A stretch of DNA of 64,000 bases from Miscanthus floridulus (lineage: Eukaryota; Streptophyta; Magnoliopsida; Poales; Poaceae), in NCBI RefSeq assembly GCF_019320115.1, contig NC_089588.1, positions 119,131,591-119,195,590 on the forward strand, read 5' to 3'. A program made the position numbers and the translations under genes. Positions 44,601 through 59,600 of this stretch are shown here, one piece after another. The notes beneath the pieces were generated by a model. That model searched no databases and was not told the origin of the DNA. It saw only the letters and a program-made list of their open reading frames with translations. The first letter of the stretch is position 1; each line of letters opens with the position of its first letter.

Positions 44601-47600
44601 AGCATGGCAACAAGACTTAATTATGAATTCATAAGTTCAATAAGAGTCACGTGCTTCAAATTGAAACAGAGTAAAATGCTTCACCCTCTACCTCTGTATA
44701 TTATCTATTTGAGAGATGCTAGCTTGGGCAACTCATGCTCTCTGTGACTGCCTTGCTGCATGGTAATTTATATTGGAGAAACACACATTTACGCCCTATT
44801 TGGCATGGTTCTAAATGGCTCCAGCCCTTGCTACAGTGCACGTTAGAGCTGAAGGTAGTGAAACCAAAAATAGTTGTTTCACCTGCTCCTAGTTCATTCA
44901 TTTCGAGAAAGAAAGATAAAAGCAACTCCTTACTACAATGCTGTAACACCCTAAAATTTGCCTCTCTTGGAAATAGGATTAAAATGATTTATTTGTGAAT
45001 TTTTGTGCTCATAAAATATAGGAAAATAAAATTTTTCATTAAATTAAAATTCATCATAAGGTTTAGCAACATGTTTGTGCATACATGCCCTAGCAGTTGA
45101 TGTATTTGGTTGAGTGGTTTTGATTGAAAAATTAAAATGGTTTAAAATTTGCTTTTGGCAAATGAAATTAAGAATGCCTTTGATGTAAAAGAAAAGAAGG
45201 AAAAAGAAAATTTGAGAATAAAAGAATTTAAAAAGGGTTGGAAAATTTATTTTTGAGAACTCACAAAAATTTCTCATTTTTAATTAAGTTGAAAAGTGTA
45301 TTTAAAATCCTATTCAAATTTGATTTGGTTTACATTTGAATTGGTTTTGAAAACAAAATAGAAAAAAATGGAAATTGGGAAAACTCCTCCTCTCCTTCCT
45401 GGCCCGAAGGCCTGCTTCTCTCCGCGGCCCAGTTCGACCTCCTGCTCTCCATTTCCCCTCTCGGCTTTTGCTTCCGTTGGCCCATCTTTGCTGCCAGCCC
45501 AACACCGGCTTGTTCCCTCCCACGTCCGCTCCGCGTTGGCCCAGTTCGCTGGAAGCCCAGCCGCGCCGTTCTCCCCGCTTCCCTCCCGCTCGGGCCAACT
45601 CGCGCAGGCCAGCCCAGCCAGCACACCGACCCACGCCGCTCTCCCTCCAGCGGTGACTGGGCGCCGGCCCCTCACTCACCGACACCGACAGGTGGGACCA
45701 TCCCGTCAGGCGTTCTTCTACCTCCGTCACATAACCAAGCCGGAGACCACCGCCGTTGCCGCCCGTGTCCGACCCCGCCACGCCTCGATGCCTTGCGCCC
45801 TACGCCGCGCCAGCCTCTTAAATAGCGAGCCCATGCTGAGCCACCTATCCTCGTGCCCTGTATTGCATCTCCCTTTCCCCGAGCTAGCCAGCACCGCCGT
45901 CTGGATCCCGCTGAGTGAAGCTCGACGCCGCCGAGACGCCACCACAGCTTCACCGCCGCCCTGATCCCCTACCGAGCTACGTGTGGCGGTAAGAAACCTT
46001 TTGCAGTCGTTTTCCCCTCATTCATCTGCTCTTAGTACCTCGCGCGACTTCGCCGTTGAAGCCGAGCCGCAAGCTAGCGCGTGCCGCTGTCGCCGTCCCT
46101 CCACTGCCTCAACTGATGCCTCCATGGAGTTCTCCGAGTCTCCCTCTTGCTCCCCGTCTTTTTCCCGTAAAGGATAGTGGTCGGAATCACCGAAACCGAC
46201 TTCTCCGATGAGCTCATCCATGGCGCCACCGCAGGCACCTCGCCGCCGTCACTATTTCGGCCAGCGAGTTTTTTCTCTCTCTCCCCCCCCCCCGATCCGA
46301 TCTCAGCCGACCAGTCAAGATCCAACGGTCTGAGTTAGCCGATACCCCTTCGCGTGGCTGTTTTACTAAAGAGTCCCTGCCTTTTTCAATTATAGAACCC
46401 GCGGTCCAACGTGTATTTTTAGTACACGTTTTCTTCTTTGGAAAGCGTATTTTCATCTGTTTAGATCCAAAATACATTTTCACTTATTTACAGAATTGCC
46501 ACTGATTTTGTTTTAGCCATAACTTCTCCGTTTTAACTCCGATTTGACCCGTTCAAATTGCGTTAGGTTCGTAATTTCATAATCTACTTGTTAATACTAC
46601 TGTTAAAGTAGGTTTTCAACTTTTAAAATTCGTGATTAGATTTAATCTATTATTTTATTAAAGGAAAACTTGTTTAAATCATATCTTCTACGTTTTAGAT
46701 CCGTTTTGCCCCATTCACGTTGCCTTAGATTCATAGCGACGAGATCTACGCGTTAGCAACAATGTTTATCATATTACTATTTCTGGAATTTCAGGATTTT
46801 AAATCATATCTTGAATAATAACTATGCAACTAGGTTTTATAAATAAAATATGATTTCTTTCACTTTAGTTTTATAATTCAAATCTAAATTTGACTTAAAT
46901 TATAATCTCTATAAAATATCTTATATATGTTTTTATATAATTAAAACACATGAAGTTAATAGTTTTATGAGTAGATCTCTCGGTAGTTGTATCTTTTCAA
47001 CCGTAGCTCCGATTTGTGTGCTTTTCGCGTTTGTGTGTTCGTAGCGAGACATAGATTCGTTTCATGAACTTTTCATCTTGATTTTATGTTTGGTGTACTA
47101 TTCTAATTTAGATCTATTGTTTGCTTCGTGTATGATTGTATGGATGCTTGTGTGGTGCTTTATGATTTTGTCCCGTTGGAGAGATATACGTGGTGATCAA
47201 GAAGAAGGACAAGAATGTTGAAGATTAAAGCTTACCGAAGGATCGGTGTTTAAGGCAAGTATAGCATGGGATCATCCTTGTTGTCCTATACACCTTTAAT
47301 CATTTAATTCATACTGCATGTGTCTACCTTGACTACCACTAAGGATATCCTAGTCTTTTGTACTTGTACCTTGATACCTTTGGGGTATTGCATTGGGTAG
47401 CTTTGCTAGTGCTCAACTACAACCATGATCTTGTAACTTGACTAATGGTATATGCAATAAACACTAAAAGATGCTTTTTAGCAACATGGAATAAGGGGGC
47501 TAGAGCATTGGGCTATTTTTATGGTGCTCTAGGTTCCTCTCCCTAAGGACTTATCTGTAAGTGATCTTTCGGGACTTATAGTACAGCTGTGAGGGCTATA

Positions 47601-50600
47601 TGACTCTGGCTTTAGCTCAGTATGAGGACCTTTTCTAGCTTGTTAGTGGTTACCTTTATTGGCGTAAGAATGGCTTGACGAATCGGGTATAGGACAGCCT
47701 CTACTCTTATGTGTATAGGCTGCGTGTCATTGTGTCATTCGATAAGGGGGTTCCTATATCTGTTTGCCGAGTGAATCTAATAACCCTAACTTGTTAGACG
47801 AACCTTTGAAAGGCTTCATAGTGAACCCTGCTGACCTACCTTGGTAGTGGGTCAAGAGGCTGATCACCTCGGGCGAAAGGGTAAATCACGACTCACAGTG
47901 AAAGTGTACAACCTCTGCAGAGTGTAAAACTGGTATATCAGTCGTGCTCACGGTCACGAGCGACCTTGGAACCCTTAAGGAATAGATGATAAACACTAAT
48001 GATATGGACGATAAAGATGCTCACTAATGGTTAATTGTTTATGCTATTCATTAATCATGTTTACCTGATCATGTGTTTATGGGCTTGTGAAAAAAAACTT
48101 GTTGCCACCCAATGGCTAAAAGATGATTCATTAAAAGCTTATCGCAGTTAAACCAGTGTCAGCCTTTTGAGCCTTATGAACCCCATGTTATATTTGTTGA
48201 GTACGACATGTACTTACGCTTGCTTTATTTTCAATTATTTGGATAAAAATCCCGGATGGGTACTAGATTGCTAGAGTATGGAGGAATTAGGATTGTGATC
48301 AACCAGTCAGTTGTCCCTGTGGATTTGGAGTCTTCGCCTGAAGAACAGAGTGGTCTTTCCGCTATCTATGCTCTGAGGTTATATTCTTTATACTAATACA
48401 TTATGTAATTAAGCATTGTCTATTGATATTACCCTTATTTGTAGCTATATGTGAGATTTGACTTGCGCTCACATATGGTGTGTATCTGGTTTTGTTCTTA
48501 AAATCGGGTGCTACAAAGTGGTATCAGAGCAATGCTGACTGTAGGACGCAAGCCTAGTTAGAAATTGGCCGTCTTATGGTTTTGAAATTGCTATAAAATC
48601 CTTGTTCTATAAATCTTGATATTTTCTTCTCTACTGTATATCTATCCTTGATATTTATCTCCTTCTTGATGCTTATTTTAAGCCTTTGTTCTCATCTTCA
48701 CTCCTTGATTTGATATGCATTTAGAACTATTCCTCATCACCTTCTTGCATAATCTGAAGATAAGTCTTAGAATTGTTATCCCTAGCAAAATGAAGACGAT
48801 AGTATCGCAAGTTGAGTCAATGATTGAGTTGTGCATCTTTATTGCTTGTTGAGTTGTCATTATGCTTATGATTATTTTGAATCTTGGCAATGATTGTAAT
48901 GATCTTGTTGGGTGTTCCTACAATTTCATTTAGTTTATAGGCCTAAGGTATAAGGATTAGTGAAATAAATAGTCGGGTTTTGGTTATCTCCTGTTTCCTC
49001 TATTCTATCTTTTTGGAGCAGCCACCACTCTTTGGCTTATATCTCTGGTTTTGGACGATCATAAATCATAAGAAAATTCTAGACAATAGTAGACTTCACT
49101 ATCTTTCTGAGACCACAAGAATCACCTAGATAGCTATTCTGGTTATGGAGATACGAAAATCACAAGGTGATGCATCTGTGCTGTTTGGAATCTGGAGCAA
49201 TTTCTGTTGTGCACTGTTTTTGACCAAGTTATCTGTGGAATTTGGAAAAGTGTTCTATAAAAAAGTTGTGGAGAATTTTATAAGCTTTCCAACGATATAA
49301 GCTACAACTTCATTGGATTAACAGAATGAGAGTTACAGCTATTTTACGATGCTGCTGTTTTTCTGCTCGCAGGGAATTTTAGATTTCTTGTCCTCGCCTA
49401 TATACAAGAGTATCAATGGGATGACAGAACGTCCTGATATTAGATGGCTCATCTAAAAGAATTTGCAAGCTGTGCTTGGTGTCCCCTAGTTTATCTTTTC
49501 TTAAGGGGGTAGCCAAGTTGAAAAATTACAAGATGAAGTACCCTACGTTCTAGTTTGCGCAGCGGAAGCGTGGTGGTACCCAAAGATGTGAAAGAAGTTC
49601 AGAGTCTCAATGAGGTTTGATTAAAGGTTCAAGGAAGGTTTATCCAAGCTCATCAAGATTTTGGTAGAGCTACCCGAGAAGTTTTCAAGGTAGTTTGGAT
49701 CAAGAGACCTCAGCTAAGTGTTTGAAGGAATCCAAGAAGAGGTTGGAGTAAAACCTAAGCATTAGCTTTGCCAGATCCGGACAACAGTTTCATATCTACA
49801 ATGATGCACCCTGTCAAGGTGTGGGATGTGTCCTTATACGAGAAGAAATGTAGTGGCTTGTTCATTAAGTCAATAAAGGAAGCGTGAGTTAAACTACCTA
49901 GCATGTTATCTGGAGTTATCCATTGTGGAGCATGGAAGTACTGTCTTTTTAGAAGTAAATGTGGTATCTAAGGGGATCACAAGAATATACCGGACATCTT
50001 TACTAAGTTGGTCTTGAGCTTGTGATATCCTCGTTGGAACAAAATTGATTATGACTTGGAAAAGTGCTATCACTTGGAAAAGTAGAAGTCGCAGCCGATG
50101 CCCTTAGCAACGGAGAATCATGCTAAGAAGGTACGGGTGACACCAAGGACTAAGAATTGTATTCCAAGTTTGAGCAACTTGACCGGAATCATTAATGTTT
50201 TGAAGGTTGGTAGTAGAATATCCTTCTGACCAAGAGATTCGTCAGGCTTCGTTGGAAGGTGGATATTTAAGAAAGAGAATTGGTACTATAGGAAAGATGG
50301 CCTAGTGATTGGAGTTACTTGAGAGTTGTTTGGAGTACCTATCAGAATCTTGGAATCAGTTTGGCAAGTTAATTGGAGTAAGATCAACAGGTACGCGAAG
50401 TAAAGCGGGATCTTTGACAAGAAGATGGAATTACACAAGGAAGTAGAGAAGAATTCAAAAACAGAGTATCTTTATCTCCTAGTTAACGTCTTCCGAATCT
50501 CGGGGACGAGATTCACCTTAAGGGGGGTAGAATTGTAACACCCTAAAATTTGCCTCTCTTGGAAATAGGATTAAAATGATTTATTTGTGAATTTTTGGGC

Positions 50601-53600
50601 TCATAAAATATAGGAAAATAAAAATTTTCATTAAATTAAAATTCATCATAAGGTTTAGCAACATGTTTGTGCATACATGCCCTTGCATTTGATGTATTTG
50701 GTTGCGTGGTTTTGATTGAAAATTTAAAATGGTTTAAAATTTGCTTTTGGCAAATGAAATTAAGAATGCCTTTGAAGTAAAAGAAAATAAGGAAAAAGAA
50801 AATTTGAGAATAAAAGAATTTAAAAAGGGTTGTAAAATTTATTTTTGAGAACTCACAAAAATTTCTCATTTTTAATTAAGTTGAAAAGTGTATTTAAAAT
50901 CCTATTCAAATTTGATTTGGTTTACATTTGAATTGGTTTTGAAAACAAAATAGAAACAAATTGGAAATTGGGAAAACTCCTCCTCTCCTTCCTGGCCCGA
51001 AGGCCCGCTTCTCTCCGCGCCTAGTTCGGCCTCCTGCTCTCCATTTCCCCTCTCGGCTTTTGCTTCTGCTGGCCCATCTTTGCCGCCAGCCCAACACCGG
51101 CTGGTTCCCTCCCGCGTCCGATCCACGTTGGCCCAGTTCGCTGGAAGCCCAGCCGCGCCGTTCTCCCCGCTTCCCTCCCGCTCGGGCCAACTCGCGCAGG
51201 CCAGCCCAGCCAGCACACCAACCCACGCCGCTCTCCCTCCAGCGGTGACTGGGCATCGGGCCCCTCACTCACCGACGCCGATAGGTGGGACCATCCCGCC
51301 AGGCGTTCTTCTACCTCCGTCACGTAACCGAGACGGAGACCACCGCCGTTGCTGCCCGTGTCAGACCCCGCCACGCCTCGATGCCTTGCGCCCTACGCCG
51401 CGCCAACCTCTTAAATAGCGAGCCCACGCTGAGCCGCCTATCCCCGTGCCCTATCTTGCATCTCCCTTGCCCCGAGCTGGCCAGCACCGCTGCCTGGATC
51501 CCGCTAGGAGAAGCTCGACGCCATCGAGACGCCTCCACAGCTTCACCACCGCCCTGATCCCCTACCGAGCTACGTGTGGATGTAAGAAACCTTTTGCAAT
51601 CGTTTTCCCCTCGTTCATCTGCTCTCAGTACCTCGCGCGACTTCGCCATTGAAGCCGAGCCGCAAGCTAGCACGTGCCGCCGTCGCCGTCCCTCCACTGC
51701 CTCAACTTAGGGATGAAAACGGATCGGATACGGACGGATATCACCGATATTACATTTGTTTTCATATTTCTATCAGGATTTGGATTCGAATACGGATAGT
51801 GTCAACTATGTCGGATAGGAAACGATTGGATATCGACATCATAAATATGCGATTTGAGTATTCGGATACGGATACGGTATCGGATGTTGGATATCCAGAC
51901 TCGGATACGGACAGATCTCAACAACTCTAAACGGATTCGGTTTCGAATACGGTCAGAAAATATCCGTACCGTTTTCATCCCTACCTCAACTGATGCCTCC
52001 ATGGAGTTCTCCGAGTCTCCCTCTTGCTCCCCGTCTTTTTCCCGTAAAGGATAGTGGTCGGAATCACCGAAACCAATTCTCCGGTGAGCTCATCCATGGC
52101 GCCACCGCAGGTACCTTGCCATCGTCACTGTTCCGGCCAGCGAGTTTTTTTTTCTCTCCCCCCCCCCCCCGATCCGATCTCAGCCGACCAGTCAAGATCC
52201 AATGGTCTGAGTTAGCCGATACCCGTTCGCGTGGCCGTTTTACTAAAGAGTCCTTGCCTTTTTCAATTATAGAACCCACGGTCCAACGTGTATTTTTAGT
52301 ACACGTTTTCTTCTTTGGAAAGCGTATTTTCGTCTGTTTAGATCCAAAATACGTTTTCACTTATTTATAGAATTGCCACTGTTTTTGTTTTAGCCATAAC
52401 TTCTCCGTTTTAACTCCGATTTGACCCGTTCAAATTGCGTTAGGTTCATAATTTCATAATCTACTTGTTAATACTACTGTTAAAGTAGGTTTTCAACTTT
52501 TAAAATTCGTGATTAGATTTAATCTATTATTTTATTAAAGGAAAACTTGTTTAAATCATATCTTCTACGATTTAGATCCGTTTTGCCCCATTCAAGTTGT
52601 GTTAGATTCATAGCGACGAGATCTACGCATTAGCAATAGTGTTTATCATATTACTATTTCTAGAATTTTATGATTTAAATCATATCTTGAATAATAACTA
52701 TGCAACTAGGTTTTATAAATAAAATATGATTTCTTTCACTTTAGTTTTATAATTCAAATCTAAATTTGACTTAAATTATAATCTCTATAAAATATCTTAT
52801 ATATGTTTTTATATAATTAAAACACATGAAGTTAATAGTTTTATGAGTAGATCTCTTGGTAGTTGTATCTTTTCAACCGTAGCTCCGATTAGTGTGCTTT
52901 TCGCGTATGTGTGTTCGTAGCGAGACGTAGATTCGTTTCATGAACTTTTCATCTTGATTTTATGTTTGGTGTACTATTCTAATTTAGATCTATTGTTTGC
53001 TTCGTGTATGATTGTATGGATGCTTGTGTGGTGCTTTATGATTTCGTCCAGTCGGAGAGATATACGTGGTGATCAAGAAGAAGAAGAAGAAGAATGTTGA
53101 AGATTAAAGCTTACCGAAGGATCGGTGTTTAAGGCAAGTATAGCATGGGATCATCCTTGTTGTCCTATACACCTTTAATCATTTTATTCATGCTGCATGT
53201 GTCTACCTTGACTACCACTAAGGATATCCTAGTCTTTTGTACTTGTACCTTGATACCTTTGGGGTATTGCATTGGGCAGCTTTGCTAGTGCTCAACTACA
53301 ACCATGATCTTGTAACTTGACTAATGGTATATGCAATAAACACTAAAAGATGCTTTTTAGCAACATGGAATAAGGGGGCTAGAGCATTGGGCTATTTTTA
53401 TGGTGCTCTAGATTCCTCTCCCTAAGGACTTATCTGTAAGTGATCATTCGGGACTTACAGTACAGCTGTGAGGGCTATATGACTCTGGCTTTAGCTCAGT
53501 ATGAGGACCTTTTCTAGGTTGTTAGTGGTTTCCTTTATTGGCGTAAGAATGGCTTGACGAATCGGGTATAGGACAGCCTCTACTCTTATGTGTATAGGCT

Positions 53601-56600
53601 CCGTGTCATTGTGCCATTCGACAGGGGGTTACTATATCTGTTTGCCGAGTGAATCTAATGGCCCTAACTTGTTAGACAAACCTTTGAAAGGCTTTATAGT
53701 GAATCCTGCCGACCTTCCTTGGTAGTGGGTCAAGAGGCTGATCACCTCGGGCGAAAGGGTAAATCACGACTCACAGTGAAAGTGTACAACCTCTGCAGAG
53801 TGTAAAACTGGTATATTAGCCGTGCTCACGAGCGGCCTTGGAACCCTTACGGAATAGATGATAAACACTAATGATATGGACGATAAAGATGCTCACTAAT
53901 GGTTAATTGTTTATGCTATTCATTAATCATGTTTACCTGATCATGTGTTTATGGGCTTGTGAAAAAAAAACTTGTTGCCACCCAATGGCTAAAACATGAT
54001 TCATTAAAAGCTTATCGCAGTTAAACCAGTGTCAGCCTTTTGAGCCTCATGAACCCCATGTTATATTTGTTGAGTACGACATGTACTTACGGTTGCTTTA
54101 TTTTTAATTATTTGGATAAAAATCATGGATGGGTACCAGATTGCTAGAGTATGGAGGAATTAGGCTTGTGATCAACCAGTCAGTTGTCCCTGTGGATTTG
54201 GAGTCTTCGCCTGAAGAACGGATTGGTCTTTCCGCTATCTATACTCTGAGGTTATATTCTTTATACTAATACGTTATGTAATTAAGCATTGTCTATTGAT
54301 ATTACCCTTATTTGTAGCTATATGTGAGATTTGACTTCCTGGGCTCACATATGGTGTATATCTGGTTTTGTTCTTAAAACTGGGTGCTACAAATGCACCG
54401 AGGAGTCGGAGCCTGTGAAAGCTCCGTGAGCTGAAGCCTAATAGACATCTATAATCTAAGTTAGACCACTGACCACCTCAAATATTAAATTACAATACAA
54501 ACACAGTGCTATGAGATACCTTCATAATCAACAATTTAACTCTGTCATCTTTCTCGTAAACAATGAAACACCTAAGGAGACCCTTAATCTGCAACATGAA
54601 AGAACAATGATCCTGTACCTACAATTCTAAAAGTAAACATGGTACTGTAAGTGAACTCTTAACATACCATTGTGGAGGAGAGTACATTAAGCTGATTTGG
54701 TCTATTCAAAATAAGTGTCCGCGTTGAGCCATGTGCTTCTACCAAAACCTAAAAAATAGAGGATACAGGAAAATGTTTTCAGTTCTTGTACCAACAAGCA
54801 TGAAACAATTGTCAATGAAAATTGAGCACATAACACTGGACCATCGTTTTTATGGGGTCATTATTACTTACAGGTACAGGATGTATCTAGTTACTAGTGT
54901 TTAGTCTAAACAATGCATGCTACTTTGCATACGTCATTGGTGACGTGTGCTGAAAAACTTCCATTACTATTGTTCTCAGCCTGATGTTCTATTGAGTTCA
55001 AGGCTATTTGGTTCGTAGCTTTAATTTGCCACAACTAACCCTAGCTGAGTGTGGCAAGCCACAAAAAGTATGAACAGAAAATTTGGAGCCAGATTTTGCC
55101 ATGTCTAAGAGAATATTGCCATACTTTTTTACTCTATGACATGTGGGGACCAAAAGAACATTGTCTATGTTTATGTGCTGGAGTATTTGGATGCCAAATT
55201 CATTTTCCAACAAATCCCACAAAGTCAATAGAGATGTCGGATGATCTCCAACCAGGAGTTCACATTGGTTATCCAATGTGCGGAATCCAAATATTTTCCA
55301 CTCATCTTCCAAAAAGAAAAGTTTAAGACGTGGCCCACTATCTCCTGCTTTTTTTTAATATAGTGACAGATATGCTGGTTGTCATCCATTGCTAGTGCCA
55401 AGGAATGTGGTCAAATTCGTGGGATTGTACTCCACTTATTAACAAATGATGGTTTACTTATCTTGCAATACGTAGATGACACTATTTTATTTCTACACCA
55501 TGATATTTGCACAAGCTATGAATATGATGTTATTGCTCTACACATTTGAACAACATCAAATCTAAAGACAAATTTTCACAAAACTGAAATAATGTATTTC
55601 GGCAAGCCAAGTTGTGACACAATATTCTCAATTATTTGGTAGAAAATAGGTACATATCTCTTCGATACATGGGAATACCAATGCACTATAGAAACTCAAT
55701 AATAAGGACTGAAAATTAATTGAAGAAAGAATTCAGAAGGGACTATGTAGCTGCAAAGGAAAATTACTGTCGTTGGGTGGAGCATTAGTCTAGATTAGTT
55801 CAGCCTTATTTTTGGATGGATCTTTTGGGAGTGAAGGATTAATTCATGAGCTTAGAGAAATTCAAATTAGGATATGGTACTGAAATAAGTTTTTGGAAAG
55901 ATATCTGGTTGGTTGCATATCCTCTCAAAGCACAGTATCCAAATTTCTATAATATAGTTTGACATGAACATGCTACTGTAGCTAATACTCTAGACGTAGT
56001 TCCTCTAAAGTTTCCTTCAGAAGGGCTTTAGTGGGAATTAAGTTCGTTGAGTAGAATAACTTAGTAGCAAGAGTAGCAAACCTTAACTTACAATTTGTAC
56101 AAGATTGTTCTTTTGACTCATTAAAAATAGTGGCGAGTTCACTGTAAATTCCATTTATACATATACCTTGTCGATACGGGCATTACAAAGTCTTGCAGGA
56201 TATTTGGCAATTAAATATACCACTAAAAATTAACTTTTATGTGATTCATCAATGTAACATCCTAAAATTTGCATTCTTTTAAAATTAGTAAATATGATTT
56301 ATTTAAGCAAATGTGTGTGCATTAAAAGATAGGGAAATAATAAATTTTGTGGAATTAAAATTTAAAAAATAAGGTTAGAAACTTTTCGATGCATACATGC
56401 TGCTGCATATCATTTTGTGAATGCTTGGAATTTGTTAAAGATTTCAAAAAGAATTGAAATCTGAATTTAAAAAGGGATTTGGAAAATTGTAGAAAAAGAA
56501 AAAAAGAAAAGAATCATTTTTTTCCTCCCTTCTTGAACTTCGGCCCGCTGGCCTTCTCTCCTTGCACCGCGGCCCAGCCCTGCAGCCCAGCGCCAGCCCC

Positions 56601-59600
56601 AGCCCAGCTCGCCTCCCCGCCTCGCTCGGCCCAGCACCACGGCCCAGCCCAGCCGAACGGCCTGGCCGCAACCGCCGCCCACGCTCCTCCCTTGCCGCTG
56701 ACGCCCGGGCCCCGCTTGTCGGCACCGTCCTCTTCCCCGCGCGGCTCAGAACCGTCCGCGCCCGGCGCTGCAGCAACCGCCGCGCCCACGTTTTCGCTGC
56801 ACATCGTGGGAGCGCCCCCCTCGCGCCCCGGCCGCTACAAATAGCAGCCGAGCCTTCCCCCGCGCACCCTGCTGCTCCCCGCTCTCTTCTTCGCGCTCGC
56901 CAAGCACCGAGGAAGCCCCTGCAACCGCCGCTCCGAGGTCACCGGAATCCGCCGCCCGCCTTCGCACGGACCGCCGCCGCCGAGCTTCCCCGTCATCCTT
57001 CTTCCCCGCGGTGAGAATCCCCTGGCCTCCCTCTATCTCCCGGTACCCCTACTTTCGTTTTTCTTGGCTTCTCGAGCCCTGGCCGCGAGCTCCGCGAGCC
57101 TTGGCCGCCGGCCATGGCGGCCACCGCGCTACCCGCTGTTCCCGGTCGCCGTATCGGCATGGCCGAGACCCCCTTCTTCCCCCGCCTTCACCGGTGCTCT
57201 CGGTTTCTCTTTTGGCGAACCCTAGCCCCCTAACCGCGCGCGTCCGAGACCTCCACGCTGCCGGCCATGGTGTTTGCCGCCGGCATCACTGTTCCGGCCG
57301 GCCACCTTCTTCTCCCTTCCCCCCCCCGAAATCATTCTTGGCCGCTCGTTTCTAATCCAACGGCCGAGATCTTCCGATACCCCTTCGCGTGGCTGATTTG
57401 CAAAAGAGACCCTGGACTTTTCTAAGTCCTAACCCGCAGTCCAAGGCGTAGTTTCCCGAATGCGCATTTTCGTTTGGAAAACGTAAACTTCACGGCTTAA
57501 GTCAAAAATACGTTTTCAGTATTTACAGAAATGCCATTCGAACTGTTTTGCTCATAAAATTGTCGTTTTAGCTCCGAATTGATCCATTCAAATCGCGTTA
57601 GCTTCGTAATTTCATAAGCTACATGTTGGAACTACTGTTAGTCAAGTTTGGAACTTTTTAATTTCATGATTAGATTTAATTAAATATATGGCTATAGGAA
57701 AACCCGTTTAAATCATAACTTTTGCATTTTAGCTCCGTTTTTCGTGAACTTCGCGTTGACGTGATCGTAGCGAGACGAAGATTATGTTTACAAACATTTT
57801 ATCTTGTTTTCAATACTGTTGGTGTACTGTTCTAATGATAGGAATGTTTGCTTTGCATGAATGCTTTTGGAATGTTGTATGTTGCCGTGTTGGTCGCGTT
57901 CAGACGGTGAAGAAAACGTTGGAGACCAAGAACTCTTCGACGACCAGCAGGACCAGCACAAGTTTGTGAACCAAGGCAAGTATAGCATGGGCCTACCTTG
58001 ATGTCCTATTTCACTTTAATCAATTACTCATTTGCATGTGTCTAATTTTGATACCCGTAAGGACATCCTAGTGATTGTTTATCCTGTTCCTTGCCTCCTA
58101 TGGGTTAAATGCATATGGGTAGATTGCTAGTGCTCTAACTGAACTTGATATACATGATGATGAATGATTCTATGGAACTAAGAGTTTAACATGATTTATA
58201 ACAACTGTTCCATAGGGCGAAAGTGCAAATGACCTTTGTTCATGTTGCTCCCAGCCCTCCATAAGGACTTATCTGTCGGCAAAAGCTGGGACTAACAGTG
58301 CAACCGGGAGAGTCATATGGCTCTGACTTTAGCTCAGTAATAGGAACTTTTCTAGCTAGTTAGAGGTTACCTTTTTGGCGCAAATGGGGCTTGCCACGTT
58401 GGGTATAGGGCTGCCTCTGTTCCTATGAGTATAGCCGCGATGGATATATGCCATAGGAAAGGGGAGTTCCTACATCTGCCTGCCAAGGAAACCTAGCGGC
58501 CCTAACTTGTTAGGGAAACCTATGAAATGGCTTCATAGTGTACCCTGCCCGCTCACCTTGGTAGTGACATGGGAGTAATTAACCCGGGCATATGGGGATC
58601 ACGACTCGCGGTGAATGTGCACCACCTCTGCAGAGGGTAACAAACTGTTATAACAGCCGTGCTCACGGTTACGAGCGGCCCGGAAAACTCACAGAATAAC
58701 TGGATACTTGATGATGTTCATTTAAGATGTTCTATGATGATATACGATACACTTTACACTGATATATGTTCTTATGGGATTAAATGGGAGCTTAAGCATA
58801 ACTTGATAATATCTGATAATAAAAGCTTGTCATACTAAAAATGCTAACTGCAGTAAACCAGAGTCAATCCTTTTTGAGCTTCATAACCCCATGTTAGCTT
58901 GTTGAGTACGGAATGTACTTACACTTGTTTATTTTCTTTATTTGGATAAAAATCCCGGATGGGTAACAGATGACAACGGGTATGAGGAATTTCCCGAGGA
59001 TTTTTAGGCTTGTGGTCAACCAGTTGACCTTCCCTGTGATGGTGTTCCACGAGAGTGTTATCCTTTACTATTCTGCTGTGTTGTGTAAGACTACTTAATG
59101 TTATTATTTGTGATGTAAGAGACACCGTGATGATACTTTATATGATTTGTCGACTTGTGTGTGTGACTGATTCCTGGGCACACATGAGTATTGTGCATTC
59201 AATTTTATCCTTAAAATTGGGTGTGACAATCAAGAGGAGGTGATTTTAACTAAAGATAATTTATTAAAGAGGAATTGGAATGGGAACAAATCTTATGTGT
59301 TTTGTAGTAAGGATGCAACTATTGAACACCTCTTCCTCGAGTGTTTGCATGCTAAGTTCCTGTGGCGGGCGATACATTTTGTTTTGGGTCTCAAACCCAC
59401 TTTGAATGAATGGATGCCTTTCATGATTGACACAAACAAAAAGGTGGATCAAGTAAGACATTGTTATTATCGATAGGTGGTGCAGTCATTTGTTGGACAT
59501 TATGGCCAGTAAGAAATAATATGGGTTTTGATAAATGCCAACCCAATGTTATGGCTTCTTTTTTTCTAACTTTGTAAACTTGGATCCTTCTTTTCCTTAC

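Larger units (their letters stand above)
44942..54391 (+). mobile_element. Complete long-LTR gypsy derivative with AATGC target duplication
   Basis: Both LTRs run TGTAACACCC...GGTGCTACA, and AATGC flanks the whole unit (44,937-44,941 and 54,392-54,396). The 5' LTR is 3,574 bp. The interior is 2,018 bp with a primer site and polypurine tract but no usable frame. The 3' LTR is 3,858 bp because of a nested MITE. LTRs differ by roughly 2-3 percent in the part compared by eye, so insertion is fairly recent. It sits in an intron of the hydrolase gene in antisense orientation. Confidence 0.95.

Noticed and set aside
45368..45964. 198-codon plus-strand open frame, with a shorter counterpart at 50,961-51,418
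   Set aside because: It is the GC-rich U3 of both LTRs. Frames are open on both strands and differ between the two LTR copies, so no protein is conserved.
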